Shown: positions 1-8,900 of the stretch, piece after piece | Numbering within the stretch: position 1 is the stretch's first letter | Layout of the letters: every line of letters starts with the position of its first letter | Assembly: GCA_035762175.1 (NCBI GenBank) | Contig: DASTPP010000325.1 | Coordinates: 1 to 19,464 of the forward strand | Length of the DNA stretch: 19,464 nucleotides | Origin: DASTPP01 sp035762175 | Lineage (GTDB): Bacteria > Myxococcota_A > Polyangia > Polyangiales > Polyangiaceae | Reading direction: 5' to 3' | The notes under the pieces: model-generated | What the model saw: only the letters and a program-made list of their open reading frames with translations | Told to the model about the DNA's origin: nothing | Databases searched by the model: none | Position numbers and translations under genes: made by a program

Positions 1-2094
1 GACGGTGCAGCCCGTGGCGTCGGTGAGGCGCCCCTCGCCGAGCAGCTGCAAGAGCAGATCGTGCACGCTGCCGTCGGCCTTCTCGACCTCGTCGAGCAAG
101 ACCACGCCGAAGGGCTGCTCGCGCACGCGGCGGGTCAGCACGCCCTCGGCGCCGTAGAGCCCGATGAGGCGGGCGGCGCTGCCGGGGGCGGCGTACTCGC
201 TCAGATCGAGGCGCACGAGGCGCTTCTCGTCGTGGAACAAAAACTCGGTGAGCGCGAGGGCGCTCTCGGTCTTGCCGACGCCGGTCGGCCCGAGCAGGAG
301 AAAGCTGCCGAGGGGCTTGCGCGGGTCGCCGAGGGCGGTCTTGAGCGTGACGACGAGATCGCGCAAGAGGGCGAGGGCCCGGTCTTGGCCGACGACGCGC
401 TTCTGCAGGGCCGAGAGCACCTCGTCGGGGTCGAGCGGGGCGTCGGCGTCGACGAGGCTCCGGGGCAGGCCCGTGCGGCGCGAGAAGGCGGCGATGACGG
501 CCTCGGCGCCGACGACGTCGAGCGGCGCGGGCGCGGCCTTGCGCGCCTTGCCGCCGCGTCCGCGCGGCGCCTCGCCCGTCGCTTCGTGGGCCTTGCCCGC
601 GCCCGCCGCGGCCTTGCCCGTGCCCGCCGCGGCCTTGCCCGCGCCCGCCGCGTTGCCCGCGCCCGCCGCGGCCTTGCCCGCGACCGCCGCGGCTGGGCCG
701 TCGCCCTCGGCCGCGTCGTCGCCCGCGCCCTCGTCGTCGGGCCCGGCGGGCTCGAGCGCGCCGGCCTTGAGCTGCGCGGCGGCGCGCAGCAGCGAGACGG
801 CCATGCCGGGCAGGGGGTTGCGGGGGTAGAAGCGCTCGCAGAGGTCCATCGAGGCGCGCAGGGCGCCCTCTTCGAAGCGCGCGTGCAGGTCGCGGCCCAT
901 GCGGCTCGAGGCCGCGCCGAGGGCGAGCCAGGCGCCGGGGCGGTCGAGCGGGGGCAGGGCGAGGGGGCGGAAGGCCTGCAAGAACGAGGCGTGCGTGCGC
1001 TCGGCGCGGGCGGCATCTTCGGGCGTCGCCTCGAGGATCACGGCGACGTCGCCGGCGGCGACGGCGGGGCCGAGGTAGCCCGCGCCGTCGAGGCCCGAGC
1101 CCGTCGGGAAGCTCGAGAGAAACTCGGAGAGGCTGCCCACGTGCAAGAGGGCGCGGCGCATGCGAAGGGAGCGCAGCATGCGCTCCATGCGGGCTTGCCA
1201 CTCGCCGAGGTAGCGCATGCCGGCGACGATGCGGGCGCCCGAGGTCGAGTAGATCTCGAGCCCGGCGAGCGGCCCCTCGGGCTCGGCGGCGCGGGCGGCG
1301 AGCTCGTTGACGAGGGCGGTTTTGCCGGCGCCGCTCGCGCCGAGCAAGAGCACGCCGGCGCGGCGGGGCCCGGTGACGAGCTCGATGAGGCGGGCGAGCT
1401 CGCGCTCGCGCTGGAAGGCGCGGTCGAGCAGGCCGAGGGCGGCCTCTTGGTGCAGGGCGCGGCTCGCCTCGTCGAGCCCGTCGGGCAGGGGCGGGAAGCG
1501 CCGGCGCAGGTCGTCGGGGTCGTCTTCGCGGGCCGCGCGCGCCTTCTTCTCGCCTTCGTCGGGGTCGGCCTTCGCGGCCTTGTAGGCCACCGTCATCGTC
1601 TCGAGCGACTCGGTGCCCTCGTAGGCGGCCGCGCGCAGCCGGTCGAGCGGGGCCATGAAGAGGTGCTGGCGCACGAGCTCTTCGACCCAGACCTCGAGGT
1701 CTTTGGCCTCCTCGACCGAGCGGCGGAGCCCGATTCGGGGGATGAAGATCTCGACCGGGCCTTCGAGCGGCTTGCCCTTCTCGGGCTTGTCGCGCCCGGC
1801 CGAGGTGGGGCGCACCAGCACCGAGAAGCGCATGGGCACCGGCAGCAGGCGGCCGTGCTGCTGGGCGCGCAGGGTGACGTCGACGCGGCGGAGCTCCATG
1901 CGGGGCCAGTGGGTCGCGTCGGTCGTCAGGCCCTTGTGATCGCGCTCGAGCAGGGCGCGCAGGGCGGCCGCGAGGTCGGCGCGCGCCGCGGCGACGTCTT
2001 CGCCGAAGGCCGTCAGCTCGGGGCGGCCGACGACCGAGGCGGTGACGCCGGTGCCGGCGTGGCGGCGGACGAAGAGGTGGAATTTCTTATCCAC
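1..2094 (-). CDS. ClpA/ClpB-like double AAA+ protein A, 3'-truncated by window edge
   Basis: The 5' 698 codons of an AAA+ unfoldase-type ATPase; the C-terminus lies beyond base 1. The start is GTG at 2094, with GGAAGG about 7 nt upstream. Residues 1-60 form the N-terminal domain shared with the two paralogues to the right (GRPEL then a helix), followed by an EIFIPRIG strand near residue 125. D1 has a Walker A GASGAGKT (Lys258) and pore-loop-like GMRYLGEW, but the Walker B site reads LLHVGSL with no acidic pair, so D1 is probably ATPase-dead. An Ala/Gly/Lys-rich linker of AAAGAGK repeats (about residues 468-502) leads to D2, with Walker A GPTGVGKT (Lys608) and Walker B VVLLDEVEK (Asp668). The GYVG pore loop expected between them is replaced by LIGLYGAEG. 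There is no ClpB-type coiled-coil middle domain. By analogy with the neighbours it should carry a C-terminal extension. Substrate and partner are unknown. Confidence 0.9.
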   Translation of the reverse strand, partial: MDKKFHLFVRRHAGTGVTASVVGRPELTAFGEDVAAARADLAAALRALLERDHKGLTTDATHWPRMELRRVDVTLRAQQHGRLLPVPMRFSVLVRPTSAGRDKPEKGKPLEGPVEIFIPRIGLRRSVEEAKDLEVWVEELVRQHLFMAPLDRLRAAAYEGTESLETMTVAYKAAKADPDEGEKKARAAREDDPDDLRRRFPPLPDGLDEASRALHQEAALGLLDRAFQRERELARLIELVTGPRRAGVLLLGASGAGKTALVNELAARAAEPEGPLAGLEIYSTSGARIVAGMRYLGEWQARMERMLRSLRMRRALLHVGSLSEFLSSFPTGSGLDGAGYLGPAVAAGDVAVILEATPEDAARAERTHASFLQAFRPLALPPLDRPGAWLALGAASSRMGRDLHARFEEGALRASMDLCERFYPRNPLPGMAVSLLRAAAQLKAGALEPAGPDDEGAGDDAAEGDGPAAAVAGKAAAGAGNAAGAGKAAAGTGKAAAGAGKAHEATGEAPRGRGGKARKAAPAPLDVVGAEAVIAAFSRRTGLPRSLVDADAPLDPDEVLSALQKRVVGQDRALALLRDLVVTLKTALGDPRKPLGSFLLLGPTGVGKTESALALTEFLFHDEKRLVRLDLSEYAAPGSAARLIGLYGAEGVLTRRVREQPFGVVLLDEVEKADGSVHDLLLQLLGEGRLTDATGCTV
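590..691 (-). repeat. 21-bp tandem repeat encoding AAAGAGK linker
   Basis: Five tandem units of about 21 bp (590-610, 611-631, 632-652, an 18-bp unit at 653-670, 671-691) lie inside gene A. They encode a flexible, lysine-bearing linker between the two AAA+ modules. Units differ by single bases, and one lacks a codon, which fits repeat-length variation kept in frame. Confidence 0.85.
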
Positions 2095-2120
2095 GATTGG
2101 GCCTTCCGCTCTTATGCGGA

Positions 2121-2345
2121 CCCCGGACTGAAGTCCGGGGCACGGCGTCACCGATTCGTGCCGCGCGGCGTCGACCCGATCCGGAGAGCAAAGCCCGGCC
2201 CTCGCTGGGGCCGGGCTCCTGCGGGCTTTGGCGGCCGGGCGAGCGCGCGAGAGCGCCTCGCGGCGCGTGAGCCCGGCCCCACCGAGGGCCGGGCTTTGCC
2301 TTCCGTTCGAGCGGGTTACCCCGTGCCCCGGACTTCAGTCCGGGG
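2121..2345. repeat. 225-bp nested palindromic intergenic element
   Basis: The element fills most of the 273-bp gap between genes B and A. The outer arms 2121-2152 and 2314-2345 are inverted copies with two mismatches, each containing a self-palindrome: CCCCGGACTGAAGTCCGGGG at 2121-2140 and its exact reverse complement at 2326-2345. The inner arms are two hairpins, 2192-2217 and 2270-2295, each with a 10-bp stem AGCCCGGCCC/GGGCCGGGCT and a 6-nt loop; these are also inverted copies of each other for about 36 bp. The organisation resembles REP/BIME-type elements. It could also act as a transcription terminator or mRNA stabiliser after gene B. No U-tract follows the stems. Confidence 0.85.
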
Positions 2346-2367
2346 CGAACCGTGCCCAACCGCTCGC

Positions 2368-5300
2368 TCACGCCCCGCCCTCCTTCGACGCCTCGCCGCC
2401 CGGCCCCGCCGCCGCGCCGCCCGCTGCCTCGCCGCTCGTCGCCGCGCCGCCCGCGGCCTCGCCAGCCGGCGCGCGCAGGACGGCGGCGAGGAGCGTGCGG
2501 GGGATGGCGTGCGCGCCGATCGTGACGCCGGTGGGCACGTGGGTCCAGCGGCCCGGCGAGAGCTCGCGGAGGGTGACGCGGTCGGGCACGTCGGGCACGG
2601 GCAGGTCTTCGCCGGCGTGGCGGCGGGCGCGCACGCGCTCGCGCTCGGCGTCGAAGGCGCGGACGCGGGCGTCGGGGTCTGCGCCCTCGAGGGCGTGCAC
2701 GCGCGCCACCATGCGCATGCCGAGGTAGCCCGAGCCGGAGATGGCGAAGCCGGCGAGGGCGGAGGCGAGGGGGCCGAGGGCGAAGCCTTGCACGACGACG
2801 CGGACGCGGCGCGAGGGGGGGCGGGGGGCCTCGCCGGCGGGGGCGGCGGCGGGGGCGAGCAGGGGCTCCCAGCGCGGGGCGCCTTCGGCCTCGAGCTCGC
2901 GCTCGGCGCGGCCGCCCACCTGGTCGGCGAGGGCGCGGCAGAGCGCGGCGAGGGCCTCGAGATCGAGCGCGCCGGGCAGGGCCTCGAGCAGGAGGGTGTA
3001 GCGCTCGATCGCGTGCGCGGCGCGGCCCTGGGCGCCGAGGACGAGGGCGTCGTCGAGCAGGGGCAGGAGCAGGGTGCGGGCGCGGTGCACGATGGCGCCG
3101 GGCGGGGTGAGGGCGGGCAGCAGCATGAAGCCGGGCTTGGGGCGCAGGCCGCCGCGGTAGCGGTTGCGGTTGCCGCGTTCGCGGCGGTCGTTGACCCAGT
3201 GGTCGGCCTGCTCTTGCTCGGTCGTGACCTCTTGTTCGACGAACTCGTCGTTCAAGATGGGGTCTTCTTCGGCGCGCTGGGCGTTGTCGCGCAGGTCGCG
3301 CAGCTCGTCGAGCAGGTGGGCGCGGGCGCGGTCGAGGGTCTCGTCGCCCGAGCGCGCCTCGAGCCGGGGCCCGAGCTCGGCGTAGAGGGCGTCGAGGGTC
3401 TCGCCGAGGGCGCGGAAGGCCTGCTGGGCCTCGCGCGGGGTCGAGGGGGCGGGGGGCGGGGGCGGGGGGCTCGGGCGCTCGTGCAGGGCGCGCACGCCGA
3501 GGGCCATGCGGCCGCCGAGCCACTGGAGCATGACGAGGGTCAGGTCGTCGTGGCGGCGGCGGACGAGGTGGTGGGCGAGCGGGACGGTGAGCTGGCGCTC
3601 CATCTCGCGCTTGAGGGGGCGGGCGCCGAAGCGCGGGTCGTAGGCGCGCTCGACGAGGGCGTCGAGGGTGGCGGGCTCGACCTCGACGAGCAGGTTGGCG
3701 CGGGCGATGCCGCGGCGGCCGAGCAGCTCGCCGAGCTGCTGCTCGACGACGCGGCGCAGGGCCTCGGGGTCGAGGGGGCGGAAGGGGACGAGCCGGTCGA
3801 TGCGGTTGAAGAACTCGGGGCGGAAGAAGCGCCGGGCGGCCGTCAGGTAGTGGGCGCGGGCCTCGTCGAGCGAGGCGCGCAAAAAGCCCGCGTGCGAGGC
3901 GGCCTCGCGCACGCCGAGGTTGGACGTCATGATGATGACGGCCTGGCGGGCGTCCGAGAGGCGGCCGGCGGCGTCGGAGATGCGCCCCTCGCCGAGCAGC
4001 TGCAAGAGGGCGTCGAAGACGCGCGGGTGGGCCTTCTCGATCTCGTCGAAGAGCACGACCGAGAAGGGCTGGGCGCGCAGGTGGGCGGTCAGCTCGCCGT
4101 CGGGGTCGCCGGGGCGGCCGATGAGGCGCGCGACCGCGTAGGGCTCGGCGAACTCGGACATGTCGAAGCGGGCCATGCGCTCGGGGCCGCCGAAGAGCAC
4201 GCGGGCGAGGGCGCGGGCGCTCTCGGTCTTGCCGACGCCGGTGGGCCCGACAAAGAGGAAGGTGCCGAGGGGTTTGTCGGGGTCGGTCAGGCCCTGCTGC
4301 AGGGCGACGACGAGGTCGGCGAGGGCGTCGACGGCCTCGGGCTGGCCGGCGATGAGGGCGAGGAAGCGGTCGACGATCTGGGGGCGGGTGAGGGCGCGGC
4401 TCGGGTCGAGGACGAACTCGGGCAGGCCGGTGCGCTGCTGCAGGGCGGCCTGCACCTCGGCCGGGCCGTAGCGCCGCTCGAGGCCGCCGCCGCGGGCGGG
4501 GGTGGGCTCGACGGGGCGGTCGAGGGTGGCGCGCAGGAGGCGCACGGCCTTGCCGGGGAAGGCCTCGTTGGGCAAGAAGCGCTCGGCCAGGCGCAAGGTG
4601 GCCTCGAGCGCGCTCGGGGTCATGCGCTGGGGGGTGCGCTGGCGCTCGACCTCGCCCTCGAGGCCGCGCAACGCCCCGAGCAGGACGGGCAGCGAGGCGC
4701 GCGACGAGAGCGGATCGAGGGCGACGGTGCGGAAGAGCTGGACGAAGCCGGGGGCCTCCTCGCGGGCCCAGGCGAGGCGCTCGGGGGTCGACTCGGCGAG
4801 GACGGTGAGCGACCCCTTGGCGACGGCGGGCGCGAGGAACTGCGCGACGTTGGTGTCGCCCTTGGCGGTGCGGCCGGCCTGCACCATCGAGGCGAGGTCG
4901 TCGAGGTACAAGATGTCGCCGGTCTCGGCGAGCTCGGCGAGCATCTCGCGGGCGCGCGCCTCCCACTGGCCGACGTACTTCATGCCGGCGATGAAGCGGT
5001 TGCCGTCGACGCGCCAGACGTCGCGGCGCAGGCCGTGGCGGGCGTTGAAGGCGTAGAGGCGCCGGGCGAACTCGTGCGCGACCGCGCTCTTGCCGACGCC
5101 GGGCGGGCCGACCAAGACGAGCGCGGCGCCCTCGCGCGTGCCGAGCTCGTCGACGAGGCGGTCGACCAGGCCGTCGCGGCCGAAGGCGCGGTCGAGGTTG
5201 TCGTCTTCGACGGCGTGCGAGAGGTTGCGCCCGACCTGCCGGAGCACCCGCGCGGCGAGGCGGGCGATGCGCCGCCGCTCGTCGCGCTCGGCCGGCGTGG

Positions 5301-5922
5301 GGGGCTCGGCCGGCTCGCCGTCGGCCTCGTCGTCGTCGTCGTCGTCGTTCGCGGGGTCTTCGGCGGCCTTCGAGGGCGGGCGCAGGGCCTTGAGCGCGCG
5401 CGGGTGGGTGTGGGGCAAGATCGTCGGCGCGATCGCGTCGACGTGCAAGAGCTCGAGGCGCTCTCGGCGCCGGCAGTGCCAGGGCTCGAGCGAGCGGACG
5501 CGCTCGTCGAGGCACCAGGCGGCGACGCGGGCGGCGACGGCCTCGTCGAGCACGTCGTCGTTGAGCACGGCGAAGCGCAGGGCGGGCAGGCGCGTCGGGG
5601 TGACGACGAGGAAGCCGTGCTCGGGCCAGCGCTCGACGAGCACGCCGAGGCGGGCGCGCACCTCCCAGCGCTGCTTGCGCTCGGCGTCGTGGATCGTGCG
5701 CTCGACCAGCACGTGTTCGACGCGCGCGCCGGGGGCGGTCTGGTAGTCGCCGAAGCGCTCGGGGCGCTCGACGTAGAAGCGCTCCATCACGGCGAGGGCC
5801 AGGTCGTCGCGGATTTCGGCGAGCGAGGGCCCCGTGGCCTTAATCTCGGGGAAGCGCGGCAGCCACGCCTCGACGAGGCGGCGGTCGTGCTGCACGACGA
5901 CGAGGGGCAGGGTAAGGTCCAT
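2368..5922 (-). CDS. ClpA-like double AAA+ protein B with degenerate release-factor-like tail
   Basis: An 1184-residue paralogue of genes A and C. The start ATG at 5922 has GAGGA 7-11 nt upstream, and residues 1-50 match the N-termini of A and C (FPEIKATGPSLAEI). An acidic six-Asp linker lies near residue 210. D1 has Walker A GPPGVGKS (about residue 277), a pore-loop-like KYVG and Walker B LYLDDL, the best preserved D1 of the three. D2 has Walker A GPTGVGKT (about 564), Walker B LFDEIEK (about 626), arginine-finger region FFRPEFFNRID (about 703) and sensor-2 motif GARPLKR, but no GYVG loop. An AGF tripeptide (about 679) sits where ClpP partners carry IGF/VGF. The C-terminal 330 residues include helices and two weak release-factor echoes, ISGSGYLGM...RVHAL (about 1060) and THVPTGVTI (Thr1127 on), without a GGQ. 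The first 136 bp overlap the end of gene C. Confidence 0.92.
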   Translation of the reverse strand: MDLTLPLVVVQHDRRLVEAWLPRFPEIKATGPSLAEIRDDLALAVMERFYVERPERFGDYQTAPGARVEHVLVERTIHDAERKQRWEVRARLGVLVERWPEHGFLVVTPTRLPALRFAVLNDDVLDEAVAARVAAWCLDERVRSLEPWHCRRRERLELLHVDAIAPTILPHTHPRALKALRPPSKAAEDPANDDDDDDEADGEPAEPPTPAERDERRRIARLAARVLRQVGRNLSHAVEDDNLDRAFGRDGLVDRLVDELGTREGAALVLVGPPGVGKSAVAHEFARRLYAFNARHGLRRDVWRVDGNRFIAGMKYVGQWEARAREMLAELAETGDILYLDDLASMVQAGRTAKGDTNVAQFLAPAVAKGSLTVLAESTPERLAWAREEAPGFVQLFRTVALDPLSSRASLPVLLGALRGLEGEVERQRTPQRMTPSALEATLRLAERFLPNEAFPGKAVRLLRATLDRPVEPTPARGGGLERRYGPAEVQAALQQRTGLPEFVLDPSRALTRPQIVDRFLALIAGQPEAVDALADLVVALQQGLTDPDKPLGTFLFVGPTGVGKTESARALARVLFGGPERMARFDMSEFAEPYAVARLIGRPGDPDGELTAHLRAQPFSVVLFDEIEKAHPRVFDALLQLLGEGRISDAAGRLSDARQAVIIMTSNLGVREAASHAGFLRASLDEARAHYLTAARRFFRPEFFNRIDRLVPFRPLDPEALRRVVEQQLGELLGRRGIARANLLVEVEPATLDALVERAYDPRFGARPLKREMERQLTVPLAHHLVRRRHDDLTLVMLQWLGGRMALGVRALHERPSPPPPPPAPSTPREAQQAFRALGETLDALYAELGPRLEARSGDETLDRARAHLLDELRDLRDNAQRAEEDPILNDEFVEQEVTTEQEQADHWVNDRRERGNRNRYRGGLRPKPGFMLLPALTPPGAIVHRARTLLLPLLDDALVLGAQGRAAHAIERYTLLLEALPGALDLEALAALCRALADQVGGRAERELEAEGAPRWEPLLAPAAAPAGEAPRPPSRRVRVVVQGFALGPLASALAGFAISGSGYLGMRMVARVHALEGADPDARVRAFDAERERVRARRHAGEDLPVPDVPDRVTLRELSPGRWTHVPTGVTIGAHAIPRTLLAAVLRAPAGEAAGGAATSGEAAGGAAAGPGGEASKEGGA

Positions 5923-8900
5923 AGGGGGTCCTCGGCGCCGAGGCAGGCCTGCTCGACGAAGCGCTCGTGCAGCCGGTCGAGGTCGAAGCCCAGGTAGTGC
6001 CCGCCGTCGCCCGACGCGAGGTCGAAGTCTTCGTCGAGCCGGAAGTCGCGCACCTTCTGCTTGCCGCGGCTATACCGCCGGATCTCGTCGACCTTGAGCG
6101 CGGCGAGCAGGGGCCGGACGGGGCGCAGCGTGAGGGTGGCGCGCGGGTCGGTGCGGAAGAAGCGCGCCCGGACGACCGAGTCGGCGCCCTCGGCGAAGCG
6201 GTGCGCGCCGGTCTCGAGCTCGAGGAAGGTGGCGTCGGCCGAGCCGCTCACTTCGAGGGCGAAGGCGGCGGGCATGTACGACTCTTGGCCGAGGGAGCGC
6301 TGGACCCAGTGCCAGGCGTGGTCGGGGTCGTCGGGCTTGGTCTTCGGGCGCTCTTCGGGGGGGATGTACTCGGTGTAGTGCGACCGGGCGGTGAGGCCCT
6401 TCGCCTCGGCCCAGCGGCGGTAGATGTGGAAGAGCGCGACGAGCTCGGCCCAGGCGCTGCGGGGCCCGGCGAGGTAGAGCACGCCCGCCTTCGCGGCGCG
6501 CTCGCGCGCGAGGTAGATGCGGCGGGGCAGGGGGGCGAAGCGCTCGCGCAGCGCGGCGAGCTCGGCGGAGATGGCCTCGGCGTTGTCGCCCTTGCGGTCG
6601 TACCAGGCCTCGACGGCGAGGTCTTCGGCGGCCTCGGCGCCCTGGCGCAGCTCGGTGAGGGGGCCGACCAGGTCGCGCAGGAGGGCGGCCTCGCGCGAGA
6701 GGTCTTCGGCGAGGGCCTGGTCGGACCAGAAGCCCTTGGTGTTGGCGCCGTGCTCGAGCAGGCGCAGGCGCGAGCGCAGGCCCTGGGCGGCGGCCGAGCG
6801 GTCCCAGCGGCCGAAGAGGGCGCGCAGGTCGGCGGCCTCGTCGAGCACCTGCTCGGCGCGGGCGCGCGAGCCCTCGGCGCCGCGGCCGAGCGACTCGGCG
6901 CGGAACCGGAGCGCGGCGCCGGCGGGCTCGAGGTCGACCTCGAGGCGCGTCGGCCCGGTCTGCCGGTGGGCGGCGAGCCAGGCGGCGGCGGGCACGGCGA
7001 GGCGCCGCTCGAGGGCGCGCTTGAGGGGGCGGGCGCCGAGGCGCGGGTCGAGGCCCTCGCGGGCGAGCGCGTCGCGGGCGGCGTCGGCGACGCGCAGGTC
7101 GATGTCGCGGCGCAAGAGGCCCTCGCGCCCCCCGAGCCGCTCGAGCTCGCGCCGCACGATGCCCGCGATGGCCTCGGCGCCGAGGGGGCGGAAGACGATG
7201 AGGTCGTCGATGCGGTTGAAGAACTCGGGCCGGAAGAAGCGCTGCGCCTCGGCGAGGTAGTGCTGGCGCAGCGCGAGCGGGTCGCCGGCGGCGGCCTCGG
7301 CGCCGAAGCCGACGCGCGTGCGCAGCGTGTCGGCGCCGAGGTTCGAGGTCATGATGATGACGGCGTTGCGGAAGTCGGTGACGCGCCCCTCGGCGTCCGA
7401 GAGGCGGCCCTCGCCGAGCACGCCGAGCAGGGCGTCGAAGACGGCGGGGTGGGCCTTCTCGAGCTCGTCGAGCAGGAGCACGCAGAAGGGCTGGCGCCGC
7501 ACGACCGCGGGCAGGAGGCCGGGCGAGCCGCCCTCGCCGAGCAGGCGCCCGAGCGCGTCGGGGCCGAGGTACTCGCCCATGTCGACGCGCACGAGCCGGT
7601 CGCGGTGGCCGAAGACGAACTCGGCGAGCGCCTTGGCGAGCTCGGTCTTGCCGACGCCGGTGGGGCCGGCGAAGAGCAGCACGGCGGCGGGCCGGCGGGG
7701 GTCTTGCAGCGAGGCCTTGATGGCGGAGACGACCTGCGCGGCGCGCTCGACCGCCTGCGGCTGCGCCATGACGCGCGCGCCCAGCGCGGCGCGCACCGCC
7801 TCGGGGTCGAGCGGCAGATCGTCGCGCAGCAGCACGAGGGGGATGCCCGCCTCGGCCGAGAAGAACGCGACGGCGTCCTCGGGGCTGACCGCGGGGGCGC
7901 GGTCGTGGGCGCGCGCGGCGAGCAGCCGCCGCAGGAAGGTGACGGCGTTGCCGACGAGCGCGCCGTAGGGCCAGAAGCGGCGGCAGAGCGCGAGCGTCGC
8001 GTCGACGACGCCGGGGCGCACCTCGAGCGGGGCGCGGGCGGCGGCGCCGGCGGCGACGCGCTCGAGCACGCGGCGGGCCGCCTCGGGCGAGAGCTCGTCG
8101 AGGTTCCACGGGGTCCAGACGCTGGCGAACGAGGCGTTGCGGCGCTGGACGGCGGCCCAGTCTTCGGGCGTCGCCTCGGCGAAGACCGTGACCTCGCGGG
8201 CGGCGAGCGCGGGGGCGAGCACCTGCGCGGCGTTGTTGTCGCTGTGGGCGCTGCGGCCGGCGTCGAGCAGGTCGGCGAGCCGGCCGAGCAGGAGCACCGC
8301 GCCGCTGCGGCGCGCCTCCTCGAGGCAGGCCTGCAGCTGCGCCTGCCACTCGCCGAAGCCGCCCGTGCCGGCGATGAGGCGCGAGGCGTCGAGCGCGAAG
8401 ACGGGCCGCGCGGGCCGGCCCTTCGGGCGGGGGGCCGAGGCGAGCCGCCGCGCGAGCGCCTCGAGCACCGCGGTCTTGCCCGCGCCCTGGGGCGCGACCA
8501 CGACGAGCGGGGCCGGCCGGTCGCGCCGGGCGTGGGCGGCGAGGCGGTCGACCTCGGCGCCGCGCTCCCACGCGGGCTCGAGGCGGGCGCGCGCCGAGGG
8601 CGTGTGCAGCGCCACGCCGAGCGCCTTGAGCGTCGGGGTCTTGCGCCGCTCGCGCGCGCGCCGCTTCTGCTCTTCGGCGCGCGAGCGCTGCCGCCGCCGC
8701 GCCGGGTCGTCTTCGGCGTCGAGCTCGGCCTGCTCTTGCTTGGTGCGGAAGGGCCGCGCGTCGAGCCCGAGCTCGCCCGGGCGCAGCGACGCGAGCTTGA
8801 GCGGCTCGCTCTCGACGGCGAGCTCTTCGAACGAGGGGCGGCCGCCCAGCACCAGGTTGAGCCGCTCGCCGTCGCCCATGCCCTGGCAGAGCTCGGCGAG

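Noticed and set aside
2087..5515. Second long minus-strand frame within gene B
   Set aside because: Arg/Pro-rich out-of-frame shadow without any motif; gene B in its own frame has complete AAA+ motifs.
61..5997. A 1978-codon open frame on the plus strand, opposite the AAA+ genes
   Set aside because: It is the antisense of genes A and B, running unbroken even through the palindromic gap. Its composition is Glu/Ala/Gly/Arg noise with no domain, and the minus strand carries clear Walker motifs. Long open antisense frames are expected at this GC content.
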